Part shown: one piece after another, positions 33,111-44,309 of the stretch
How the letters are laid out: each line of letters opens with the position of its first letter
How positions within the stretch are numbered: position 1 is the stretch's first letter
Assembly (NCBI RefSeq): GCF_000005505.3
Contig: NC_016134.3
Span: 44,296,650-44,360,649 of the forward strand
From: Brachypodium distachyon
Taxonomy: Eukaryota; Streptophyta; Magnoliopsida; Poales; Poaceae
Direction of reading: 5' to 3'
DNA: 64,000 nucleotides
Translations under genes and position numbers: made by a program
The notes under the pieces: generated by a model
What the model saw: only the letters and a program-made list of their open reading frames with translations
Told to the model about the DNA's origin: nothing
Databases searched by the model: none

Positions 33111-34003
33111 TTCTTTTGGACCAACATATGATTAGTTGTACATGATGGTCCTACAGAGATGGAAGGTGACGTATATATCAGGTGTCAAGGTGCACCTCAT
33201 CATCAAAAAGGAAAACAAATATTGAACCAGAAATTTTGCTAGGTATTATATTACAATGCAGAAAGGCTGGAGGTAGGAGGAATATTGTCCAACTTTGGGA
33301 AATATTCTGCTTGTAAGCTACCCTCTTCAAACCTTGGAAGGAGAAAACAGATGTAGGACTTTGAGCACTCAACAGTCACCAGAGGTATGCATAGTTGCAA
33401 CAGATAAAGAAACGTCTGCATATTTTTCCATATATTGATGCTTATAAACTTTTTTTTCCTAATTCAAAAGAGGTATATTTATTGTAGAGTTGCAACATTA
33501 AAATACCGTCTGCATAGTTTACCAAGTTATGTGAGAAAAAAATGCACTCGATATGGAAGTGTATCAATCTGGCCACACTTAGATTCGGTTACTGTAGCAC
33601 AGTGGGTATGATGATAGAATGTTCTGCTAACATTATGCTTTGTGACAGGGATGTATAGAAGCATTTTCAAGGAATAAGAGGGTAGTAGTGTTCTTTCTTT
33701 GATTTGATGAGGCCACCCTGATGATGTGTAGACTTGAATGAAACCGGTTCTTTCGCTTTGGTCTTCTCACCCGTTTGGGGAATGTTCGTTCAGTCTGATG
33801 TTTGTTGATCTAGCTGCTCTAGTTGCTCAATACTAACTCCATGTAACTTTCTTCTTACTTCTTTTGGGGCAATATCATCGTTATTATATTGACGCAGTTT
33901 GTCAAGCTAGGCGAAAACGTCGAACTCGAGTTTCGAACACTCAGAAACCAGCATGTAAAACCATGTGTGTTTCCATTCTACTTATTCGACAAGTACCCCA
34001 CCA
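33111..34003. other. Convergent intergenic region
   Basis: 3' flanks of the zinc-finger gene (plus) and the NPF gene (minus). No further gene or repeat recognised. Confidence 0.4.
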
Positions 34004-37000
34004 TCAGACCGCAGCTTTCTTGGCCAGCACCGTCAACGCCTTCCCGTCATCCTGCACTGTCTCCAGCATCCTACTCGAATGCTCATGCCGGCAGGTGTAC
34101 CTGGAGGCACAGCACAAGTAGAGCAGGAAGGACACAAGCCCAAAGGAGGCGAGAAGCCAGTAGAACCAGTCGAGGTGGCTGTCGTCGAGGCTATCGCCGG
34201 CGAGCCAACCATGACCGCTGCCATGAGACGACGACGCTGTGGTGCGGTTCACGGCCTTGACGAGGAAACCTCCGAGCCAGGAGGCGACGCCGAGGATGCA
34301 GAAGAAGATGGCGCCGCCGATGGACTTCATGCCGGCCGACGCCTCGCTGTAGAAGAACTCGAGCAGCCCCACGAAAGATGTCACATCCATCACGCCCAGC
34401 AGGAAGAACTGCGGCGTCAGCCACAGCACCGACAACGTCGTCTCTGGCTCCGACAAACTGATCCTCTTGCGGCGTGCCTCCACGACGGCAGCCACGGCGA
34501 GCGCCACGACGCTGGACGCGAACCCGGTGCCGACACGCTGCAGGTGCGTGACTCCACCGGTGTGCCCCGTGGCCTGGCGCAGCCATGGCACGAAGGCTCG
34601 GTCGTAGGCGACGAGGATGAGGAGCTGGAAGACGATGGGCACCACGAAGAGGCTTGCCGGAGGGATGTTGATCTTGGCGTTCTTCCCGAACCCGATGCGG
34701 GTGTCCATGGCGCCACCTTGTTGCACCGTGAAGGTGAGCAGGAGCGGGATTGGCAGGTAGCCCAGAACGGAGCTGAGGAAGATGGGCAGCATGCGGAGGA
34801 TCATCTTGGCTTCCTCCACCTGCGTCACCGTGCATAGCGACCACCGCCGGCCGTCGCCGTCGTTCACTGCCGCCTTCTCAAGGAACCTTTGCAATGTGGA
34901 CAAAAGGTTAGTACTAGTGCTACAAGTCAGGAGTGTGATGAATCGGACCGAAAAAAGTGTTCCAATGAGAATAAATGTGTTGTGCAATTCCGCAAAGAAA
35001 CATTAGGTAATTTACAAAATTTGTTTTGCTAATGTACATTAGGTAATTTGGTAATAAAGGTTAGTACTATTGCTACATGTCAGGAGTGTGAAGAATTGGA
35101 CCAAAGGAAGTGTTGCAATGAGAATACATGAGTTCTGCAAAGATATACCGAAACATTAGAACTTACAGAATTGGTTTTGCTATTTCAGATTTGTTCAGAA
35201 TTATTTTCTGCAAACCTAGGCCACCTAAAATTTGCGTAGTGGGTAACTACCATCGGAGACGAAAGCTGGGTGATAAAACCTATGCCACGGCAGCAGTAGA
35301 AGAAAACAAATACACACTTGTATCTAGGAATAATATACTGCAGATTTCAGCTGTGGTTGATGACCATTTTGTGCTTGGATGGGCTAGCTTTGTGCTTCCA
35401 CCATGGTGTGCGGCTATGATGAAGTCAGAGTCAACGGGGCATGGGCACGATAGATGTTGACAATGACCTTATGGGTGGTGTTTTGACATGATCTTGTTGG
35501 GTGTTGTTGTTGTAGTGGGCTTCTGGTGACCTGTGTTTCTTCAGGTTTTGCTTGTGGGTACCTGTGGCTATAGAAGGAACGCAAGCAGGGATTCTGTTTA
35601 TGTCCAGCTTCTAGGTCATTAGACCCGTGTTAGTTCAAAAAGGTTTGGATATTACTAGTTGACAACCCAACATTTGAGTTATGAAAAGCCATCAAACTAA
35701 ACGATAAAAGCTCCACGGATAATGCGAGACCAACTGTCGAATGTCGGTGTCCCAGAATAGAATTCTGTTGATTAAGAAATCATAGGAATTCAAATTTTCA
35801 AAAGGAAATACAATTATGTCCTGATTTATAATTAAAGCTAGCTCCAAATGGAATGAAACCGAAGTTTTCAAACAATACCAATTTTTATAGCGCAAGAGGC
35901 AAGTGACCCAGTAAAGGACCACGCTGGTTAAAAAATGCAGGATCGAGTAAAGTTTGTTTGCATGCAACACATTTTACTTATATTTTTTGTGAATTTTGAA
36001 TTTCTTTTTTGTTACCGGCGATAGACCCGGTTGATTAATTGCTTCAAATAAATACTTTTGACCGGTACCAAAAACGTTGTGAGTGACTGAAATCCTCCAA
36101 ATTTCGATGACACTCCAATATGAAATACAAACCACGGTTCACAAATTCAAGTAGGCCGGCTATATAAGCACTTCCTGTTTTGGAGATATTATATATTCAT
36201 ATATATTCACTTACTTGAAGCTTGGAGTTCTGTCCAGCACTTCGATGCTCCTGCTTGTACCATCACTGATCTCATGCATCTCCATCCAATCCTCCGGCAA
36301 CGACAGCTTCCTCTTCCTAAAAGCAGCCACAAACACCTGCAACAGATAAAAGCAACTTAAATCATCTCATTCTAACCTCACAAGCATAAACAAGATCACA
36401 CTTCACAAACTTGACACACCTGAAGGATCCTGGTGAGGGGGCTGCCGGTGGGCACCTGGTGGCGGTAGAGCGGCAGGCCAGCAAGCAGGACGAGCATCCC
36501 GACGAGCGCCATGAGCGCAGGCAGCGCGAAGCCGAGGTCCCAGCCCACGTTGTTCTGCACCCACACGAGGAAGACGAGCCCCACGAGTCCCCCCAGCGAG
36601 ATGCAGAAGGCGTACCAGTTGAAGAAGCTGGTCTTGCCCCTTGGGTCGTCGTCCCCGTCGAACTGGTCGCCGCCAAGCGCCGCCGCACACACCCGCAGCG
36701 CGCCCTCGCCCACCGGGATCACGTACAGCCCCAGCGTCAGCAGGCTCAGGTTCTTGCCGCTCACCGGCGCGCAGTCGTACTTCTCGTTGGCCATGGCGCA
36801 CGGTGGCGGGTGCAGCGACGGAAAGTGCGCCTGGCACGCCAGCAGCATGTATCCCTTGCAAAAGAATGATTTTCCATAGCAAGAACTGAGTCTTATATCC
36901 TCGTGATCCAAAACTAAGGCTTCAGGTATTAGAGAGGATGGAAGAATGGTTACGAGGATCTCGACGGGGGCGAAGATGAGGATGGTGTAGAAGCGGGTGA

Positions 37001-37483
37001 GGTAGGAGTCGGAGAGGAAGGCGCCGAGGAAGGAGAAGACGCAGAGCGCGCCGAAGAAGTTGGTGGCTGTGGTGGAGGCGTCGGCGATGCCCATGTGCAT
37101 CGTGCCGTGGAGGTAGCTCACCATGTTGAGCATCGTCGGGATGTTACCCATGTTGGTCATCACGATCAGGACTTCAATGACATGCAAGAAGCATCATCAG
37201 TTAATTTTCAGCACATTCCATTATACTCCTGAATCACATTCTTATGTGTTTAGTTCAATACCACCCTTCAACTGAAAACCACACCAACATTTCGCTAAAG
37301 TTATTTTTTTTCAAACAATGGTGACCGAGATTTTCAAAAAAATTCAGACAACCGGGAATTGCGTGCGGAACAACACGTGTGGTCTTGTTACTTACAGTAG
37401 ATAAACATGGCAGCCTTGACACCACCATGCCTCTTTGGGTGAACCGGCCTTCCCCTCCAGTCTACAATGCCTTGCACAGCCAT
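34004..37483 (-). CDS. NPF (NRT1/PTR family) transporter
   Basis: Five exons, complement(join(34004..34886, 36215..36336, 36420..36854, 36954..37171, 37396..37483)), 581 residues, the usual NPF length; all phases agree. NPF proteins are proton-coupled plasma-membrane or tonoplast carriers of nitrate, peptides, hormones or glucosinolates with 12 membrane helices. Family hallmarks include the N-terminal DWRGRPV, TATNFFGALCVFSFLGAFLSDSYLTRF, a central hydrophilic loop (RKRKLSLPEDW...VLDRTPSFKFLEKAAV) and the late FLLGVMDVTSFVGLLEFFYSE. The TM1 region reads FIYFLIVMTNMGNIP and lacks the ExxER/ExxE[K/R] motif linked to proton coupling. The 99-nt intron 36855-36953 is a multiple of three and open, so its retention would add 33 residues. 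A 153-bp tandem repeat sits in the intron before the last exon. TATAAAAG (about 37585-37592) lies 100 bp upstream. Substrate unknown. Confidence 0.93.
34906..35180. repeat. ~153-bp tandem duplication in NPF intron
   Basis: GGTTAGTACTAGTGCTACAA...CAGGAGTGTG...AATGAGAATA at 34906 recurs at 35059 with about ten substitutions. The first copy abuts the splice acceptor of the last NPF exon. Confidence 0.75.
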
Positions 37484-37584
37484 GGCTCTAATTAACTTTG
37501 CTGTCTCACCAAGCTCTATATACTACACAGGTCCACTCTCGCTTCCTTGTCCCTGTGAGCAACAGGTGTGGTTTGTACAGGTGC

Positions 37585-37592
37585 CTTTTATA
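37585..37592 (-). promoter_or_regulatory. TATA box of the NPF gene
   Basis: TATAAAAG on the minus strand about 100 bp upstream of the NPF ATG at 37483. Confidence 0.6.
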
Positions 37593-38163
37593 GCCGTGGA
37601 AGATGAGCAGCTCATGGCATTACGTTTGTGGATAATATAGCACGCAGATGGTGCTATTGTTTTCTTCCTGACGCCGACTTGTATGTAATGTGCTTATTAG
37701 ACGTTCTTGTGACAGTGCCCGGAATATAACTGGGAGGTTGCAGCCACCTGATGAGTGATGACGCTGCCGAATGTGCCTGGCTCCGTGGCTCGTCCGACAG
37801 AATGCGTGCCACCTGCCATGAATGAACAACTCGGCATCAAAAAGACCAACAGGCATATTCTTCTTATTCCAAAGTATGATAATAGTTGTATCAAAAGAAT
37901 GGCAGAGTTTGTAGAAACTACATCATCACAAATAAATTCAGCAGCGAACGAATCCGAGTTAAGAGCACGGACAATCTACATCTGTTTTCAGATGTTCAAA
38001 AGACCACCTCTATATCTTACTGTTGTAGATTGTTGAAAGAGGTGTGGATCAGATCACCCTGTTTTGGGCAACATAACTGTCCAGCATGTGTGGAGCGTCT
38101 AAAACAACAACCGTAAGTATCCTCAGTTGCTTCTCTTTTTAGCTCAAATCCAAAAGATGATAT

Positions 38164-38246
38164 TACCTTCGACCCATATTACTTGTCGTTGATTTAGTGC
38201 AACTTTGTACTAAATCTGCGACAAGTAATATGTGAAGGAGGGAGTA
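38164..38246. mobile_element. Stowaway MITE, left end eroded
   Basis: The right end GAAGGAGGGAG is followed by TA. The arms ATATTACTTGTCGTTGATTTAG and CTAAATCTGCGACAAGTAAT form a hairpin. The left terminus has mutated (CTTCGACCC). Confidence 0.75.
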
Positions 38247-40490
38247 CATTTTTGCCTAATGTCTCCAAGTTCACCCATCATCCAACAAATATACATCTGG
38301 AAAACTTTAGAACTATTTGCAACATCGAGGTTGTCGTTTTCCCCTCAGTTTTGTTTTTAAATCCCTCGGAAAAAATTGTTGTCCTTTTCTCAACCTGGGT
38401 ATAACCCATATGCATGCACCTGAGTTTATCTAGGGGGATATTTTCCATCAGAGCGTTTACTTGGTGAAACAGAGAGAAGTGGCTTGCTTTATCCGGCAAA
38501 GGCTATCAAATTATCTGAATTCCCACACTAACTGTCGAGTCCCTTCTCTTCTCATGACCAGTCTATTCCTCTTTGTGTGGAGAACGACCTGCAGTCTGCA
38601 GATGACAATAAGACTTTCGAACAGCCCCATGAAACTTTTCAGAGTGATTCATGTCAAATTGCTGATGATTTTGAAGATCCACGCCCGTTGGAATAATCCT
38701 GACGGCGAGAGTTGGGTGGGGCTTTGGCCAGTAGCGGATCGCATCGTCGGGGTAGTCCAACATGCGAGATATCCTAGGTAGAGGTATAGCTTAATTGGTA
38801 ATTTGGTATGCTGCGTATGCCTGAAGGTTATCTGTCCATTTCAGGAGTGCTGATACGTAAGTCGGCGCATCACCTGTGGATAGTACTATCAACTTTTTGT
38901 AGCCATAAAATTGTGTGGCAACAAAACTTTGGTAAACATATGCGTGAAAACAACATATTGTTTTTCTCTTTCACTAACCATTACCTGTTTTAATGGTTTT
39001 TCTAATTTGCTAAAAAAAATGCTGGCCCTCAAGAAATATAGGGGGAAAGAAAATCCTGTGGTGATGAAGAAATTAATTAATGCAAACTTTGCTATTGATA
39101 TTCTTGTGGCGAGCCACCGCAGTTTGTGTCATGTCCTTGGCCGCACTAAGACTAGACACCACCTGAACAGTCCATGGTGCTGCATAGCAATCACTCTAAA
39201 ACCGAATCTTGCTTTCTGCACTGGTTAAGAGATATATATCACAAACGATCGATATCCTTACAATCTTGGCCTGAATTTTGGATTTGACATGGTGCCAGGA
39301 GGCTACTTTGGCTAGATGTATCTATCCCCTCTTTGACTTGGCTTGCAAAAAGCTAAGGCAATATCGTGTCCCTTTAGGCGTTATCCAGAACGATTGTGAG
39401 CTGGAGTAAGACACGGAGATATATGCCTTTCCTTGTGCTATCCGATTGGTAATCCACTGATAATCTCAGTGAGTACATCATCCCTCTGCCATACGTTGTG
39501 ATGTCAGTTGGTGGTGGTGTTAATCTGGCTACAGAAATAACTGAATAATTGCGTTGGTCATCACAAACTTGATAAGAACACCTGGAGAAGAAAGGTATTT
39601 GGGGATGTTGTGTCGTCATATTAACGTTGGTGATTAACTGTTCAGATGATGGTTCTAGAACTAGCTTGCAAGTTGCAACGTACTGGCTACAGAATTCACA
39701 AACATCGTTGTAACTCCATTGTGCAGTCATTTTTTTTTTCTAACTGTGACAGTTAACATATAATTTCAAATTGACTTATTTATACAGTTTTTTTAGTAAG
39801 TATAGTATAATTGAAGTTTGAGGAAACTGAAGTTGACCAGAGCAAGTGACAGGTATGTTGTCCCTAGTTTCAGAATAGGGTTTAGGATAATGGGATAGTA
39901 CTTGTACTGTTGTACATACCTGGCCTTTTTATCTTATTTGTTATGTCTTCATTCCCTGTTTCTCATAGAGGTTACCATTTTAGAGGTAATATATTTTTTT
40001 AGGGAATTAGAGGTAATATCTTTAAGTACATGGAAGTATGGAAGTATGTCGTCGTTTATGTAACTGAAGCAAATGTACGAGAAATTGTGAATAAGCAAAA
40101 TATGTGTGGAAGTTGCTTGCATTTATATGTGTTCCTGGGCCTCTTGATTGGGAGGTGGGCTTTTTTGGGCTTCTATTTAGCACTCAGCGGTGGGCTGAAA
40201 TCCAGGCCGGTAACTACATGTTCCTTGGTGCTCCACCTCATTCGTGGGCTAAAAAAATGTAAAAGCAAAAAACGAATCTGGGTGGCTTCCACCTGCAACT
40301 CTACAAAATATGTGTGGTTTTTTGTAGAAGGAGGTAATGGACCTAGATCGACATAATGGCCTGACGAGACATTTGCCTAGCTCTATCACATGGGCCGGTC
40401 ATCAGGGCAAAACAGATGCTACATTTTTTTTATTGTACCCATATTTTGCTTATGGAAGAGGCTCTCGTCGGTTGTTCAAAAACAAAATTA

Positions 40491-40610
40491 CTCCTTCTTC
40501 TTTCTGATCCTAAATTCTTGATTCAAACTTGTTCAAATATAGATATATTTATTATTAAAAAATATTTACATACATGTAATATTTCGACAACAATTTAGAA
40601 TCGGAGTGAG
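40491..40610. mobile_element. Stowaway-type MITE
   Basis: A 120-bp element, CTCCTTCTTCTTTCTGATCC at the left and TAGAATCGGAGTGAG at the right, TA duplicated at 40489-40490 and 40611-40612. Confidence 0.75.
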
Positions 40611-40890
40611 TACGCCAAAATGAACCATCCTGATGAATTTTCCGTTATACACAGTAGCAATGAGAATGCGGGTTCCACAGAAGGCGTCAGCTAATGACGA
40701 AGGCGTACATATCTGGGCGGCGTGTAGCGTGGGTTAACTTGGGATGTCTCATTAGGCCATTATGTCGATCTAGGTCCGTCCAACTCTAGAATCTCATATC
40801 GGAATAGAACCGAAGACTGTTTCTCGCCTGTCTTATTCTTCTTTGCCGTCCAAGTTCCTCACCAATTCTCATGTGTATCCCTGCTACGTA

Positions 40891-41106
40891 CTTTGATTCA
40901 TAAAAAATGTCGTTCGTTTTGTACTAAGTTAGTATAAAATTTTATACTCACTCTGTCCAATAAAAAATGTCTTAAATTTGTCAAAATTTGGATGTATCTA
41001 GACATGACTTGGTATATAAATGCATTCAAATTTGATCAAATTTAATACATCATTTGTTGGAAGGAAAGCGTACTAAATGGACGACTTTTTTATGTATCGG
41101 ATGGAG
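40891..41106. mobile_element. Stowaway MITE with a second Stowaway nested inside
   Basis: Outer element: arms ATTCATAAAAAATGTCG and CGACTTTTTTATGTAT, TA at 40889-40890 and 41107-41108. Inner element 40947-41070: CTCACTCTGTCCAA against TTGGAAGGAAAGCG, with its own TA at 40945-40946 and 41071-41072. The inner insertion splits the outer hairpin. Confidence 0.7.
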
Positions 41107-43273
41107 TAGCTGGCATCACGGCTAGTAATGCCGACAGAGACGGGCTGTTACTGTTCCAGAATTACCCATGTGAACGCCTAGTAAACCACAAGTCCCCAAC
41201 CGCATAATAACTGGAATAACCCCGCTAAATTAACGTGTGGACGGAGACACCTCGGCTGCAAGGCTGCAACAGAAGATAAGCGGCCGTGGTCCATGAGATT
41301 CCTCTTGAGATCCAACACAAATGCAGGATCGCGCAGGAGTCTGAGATCTCTGCCGGCCAGTCCTTCCAAGGTGGGTGTGTTTTCTTTTTGTCCCTCCAAT
41401 GCTGCAACGCCGAAAGAAGCACACTGGTCCATCCATCATTGGTTACAAGAGCCATTACTATAATTAGTTAAACAAAGCACAATGTATGCTAGATTAAGCT
41501 CTACTGCTACTGTAGAGTTTTGGCTGGACTGATTAGCTGGCGAAGGTTAGGACACAGGATCCAAATACATACATAGTACACGCCAGGTGAAAAGGGAGAT
41601 GATATATGCTTGGGCATCTTTTTTTGCTATTTATTTATTTATTTTTCTTTGTTATGCCCCTGAAACACTCAAATGCATGAGCAGAGCACACCTGTGATAA
41701 TGATTTCCATGTGTGTTAGGTTAGCGTGTGCGTACAATAGTTAATCCCCCATCCTTAGCCTTGCTGCTGTCACCCTGGCTTTCATGTGACTGCCTGCCCA
41801 CTGTTCTCTGCATCAAAGCTCAGCTCACACTACTTACGTGGCAAGAAGGGATACAGGTGTCCTGCTTTCTTTCTCTTGGGGGGATATGTTCTATGCTGTC
41901 AACTGTTAAGCACCAGCTTAAACAAACAAATAGCCGATGAGGAGCATGGGGTTCCCTAAACAAGAGCTTGGAACCCCAAGTGGTGGCCATGTCGGTAACA
42001 AGACGCCAATTAGCACAACTAGCACACACAGTAAAAATACTACTGGAGTACTGTGCAGGCATTAGTGGTTTCAGCACAATGGTTAGGATTTAGGAGGAAG
42101 GAACAGGCGGGCATTGCCGATGATATGGGCAGGGCTCCGAACAAGACACGATCCCGTGGACGGGCCTGATGGAGAAGCATGTGCTCTGAGAGTAAAAACT
42201 GCGCGCGCGGCACACGTGCCGTCGTCACAGGTGCAGCTATTTCTCCTGTGATCTCACAGTGTTCATGTGACCCGGCTCAGCAGCACCAGCAGCAAACTGC
42301 CGTCTCCCCTTCCAATGAAATCACATTCTTTTGATATTCTACTCCCACTCGGAGCAAATAACGGGGGAAACTGATGAGTATCAGTTGGATTATTATTTTT
42401 ACCAAGTCAGTTGGAAATTGTTAATTGTGTGCTCAGTGGGAGATTTTAATTGGAGCAGCAGATAGCCCGGATGGGTGTCTCATGTGACGGTTTGGAATCT
42501 TTGAAATGCAGTTTCTGATTTTAATCCTACCACTTGCCTGACGGTTCAGATGGAGCTGACAGAAACTGTTGCTGGAAATGCAGTTTTCGTCCCGATGCTC
42601 CGTCTGGTATGGCATCGAATCTTTGCAATCAAGTTCGAAGAAATCCATGCAAGGTCAAAGAGATCGCTGTGCCACTACACTGGATCAGCATTACTATAAC
42701 CTCGATCGATTTTCTCCAGTAGGTTTATTTGTGTAGTCAAATCAAGATCAACTTGCAAATCGCTGCGCAAAAGACTCAGGAGATCTTTCAAGTACAATAA
42801 ACAAATAAATACAGCAAGCGGCGGGTATCAATGATTAGCATAAAAATAAATAAACAGGCGGCCGAATCCGATTTATTTATAGGTTCACATTTGATGATCT
42901 TCCCAACTAGCACTACATTATTATTAGGATCACATTAGTTTATGGAGATTGAGTACAAGCTCTGTAGCTGGCACTGATGAGCAGAGCAAGTAAGCAAGGG
43001 GTAACTAACACCATTATTCCCAACCGATACGATACCATCCAGCTACTCCACATCCATCCTCCAACTGTACAGGCACAGCTATAGCCAGCAGTCAGCAAGA
43101 TCCATCCACCACGATGTGCTCTTTCGTAATGTCATCGGAAAACCTGCTTCGACCAGAATGGACAGCGGCAATGCAGTAATGCCAAGAGATGGATCGCGAA
43201 GAAGAAGCTAGCCTCTGGTCGCTCTTGTTGTTCTTGAGTTCTTGGCATGGTTCTTGATGTGATCGGGTTTGGT

Positions 43274-44162
43274 TCAGCTGCAGAGCCTGACGGTGCAGGC
43301 CACGGCCTGCGCCCAGTACTTGAGCCGCGCCTTCACCTCCTCCGGGCTGTCGCCTGCAACAAACACAACCAGCGAATCATCATTATCGATCCACACAAGA
43401 AGACGAAATGAAGAACTCGATTCTTGCACGGTACTGAATAAATGCGGTTTACTTGAGCAGATTAATCTACTTTCGGCGGATTGGCCGTATGCGGTTCCTT
43501 GTACAAGTTGGATTTGGATTTCTCGATCAAAGAGTTAAAGCCGCACGCAAAAAGTGAGCAGAGCGTTTGAATTGCTTACCGGGGCTGGAGATCTTCCAGT
43601 TGGCGATGGGCGGCGACGGCGACGGCGGCGCGGGGGTCTCCTGGTGGTGGTGGTGGTCGTCGAGGTTGAAGCGCTGTCTCATGGAGTAGCAGAGCTCGAG
43701 GGCCGGGAGCGTGCCGCAGAGCTCGGGGATCTCGTCGTAGCTGAAGCCGAACCCCAGATCCACGCACCCCTTGAGCTCCTCCAGGTCGTCGTCCGTCAAA
43801 CTCCTCGCGCGGCCCATGCCCTCGCCGGAAGGCGAAGAGGAGCCGCCGCCGGCCGCCGCGGACGTCTCCTCGGCAGCCACGACCACCACGGGGCTCGCGC
43901 GCCGCGGCCACGCCGACTCCCACTGCGCCCCGCGCCACACGTCCTCTGTCGCCTCCGCCCCCGCGGTGTTGTTGGTGTTCTGGCGGCGCGACCGGCGGGT
44001 GCGGCGGCGCCGGGGCTGCTGCTGCGGCTGCTGGGGCGGGGGCGGCGGCGAGGCGGACGGGGAGGAAGAGGAGGACGAGGTGGAGGACGGGGACGAAGAT
44101 GCGGTGGTGGTGGTCATGGCGGCGGCGGCGGCGAGATCGGCCTCGGAGTCGGAGCTCCACAT
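43274..44162 (-). CDS. DUF1685 family protein
   Basis: Two exons, complement(join(43274..43353, 43580..44162)), 220 residues. Core motifs match DUF1685: SLTDDDLEELKGCVDLGFGF (about 121-140), TLPALELCYSMRQ (about 151-163) and, across the splice, WKISSPGDSPEEVKARLKYWAQAVACTV at the C terminus. The N-terminal half is low complexity: poly-Ser, poly-Pro/Gln and an RRRRTRRSRRQN basic stretch that may be a nuclear signal. The biochemical function of DUF1685 is not established. The ATG at 44162 is chosen because codon context and family similarity begin there; the frame is open further upstream in GC-rich leader DNA. A TATAAAA box lies about 140 bp upstream. Confidence 0.9.
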
Positions 44163-44264
44163 CTTGGCTAGCGGCTGCTCTGTTTTTCTGTTGTGATCTG
44201 CTCTGCTTCTCTTCTCTTCTATCGCGCGTCTCGGGGGGGAACAAAAATGAGGAAATGGCAACCG

Positions 44265-44308
44265 GGGCTCGAGGGGGGGGGGGGCCGGGCCGGGGGGTTT
44301 TATAACGT
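44265..44308 (-). promoter_or_regulatory. TATA box and G/C-tract of DUF1685 promoter
   Basis: On the minus strand TATAAAA (about 44299-44305) is followed by a long C-run and CCGGCCCGGCC. On the plus strand this is a G-run of 13 followed by further G-tracts, able in principle to form a G-quadruplex. Confidence 0.55.
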
Positions 44309-44309
44309 A

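Larger units (their letters stand above)
37600..43273. other. Gene-poor stretch with MITEs and decayed repeats
   Basis: No complete gene. Contents: a degenerate Stowaway (38164-38246); an acidic open stretch at about 38549-38695 that could be a gene fragment; an inverted repeat at 40339-40372 / 40744-40777; Stowaways at 40491-40610 and 40891-41106 (nested). 41110-43273 shows nothing recognisable besides a TTTA microsatellite near 41630 and the 3' side of the DUF1685 gene. Confidence 0.45.

Noticed and set aside
33965..34837. 290-codon plus-strand frame
   Set aside because: Antisense of the last NPF exon; acidic/His-rich translation is a shadow.
38770..38815. Possible tRNA (TAGCTTAATTGGTAA word)
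   Set aside because: No acceptor stem or T-loop GTTCRA partner at the right distance.
43554..44171. 205-codon plus-strand frame opposite the DUF1685 gene
   Set aside because: Arg/Gly-rich shadow of the real minus-strand exon.
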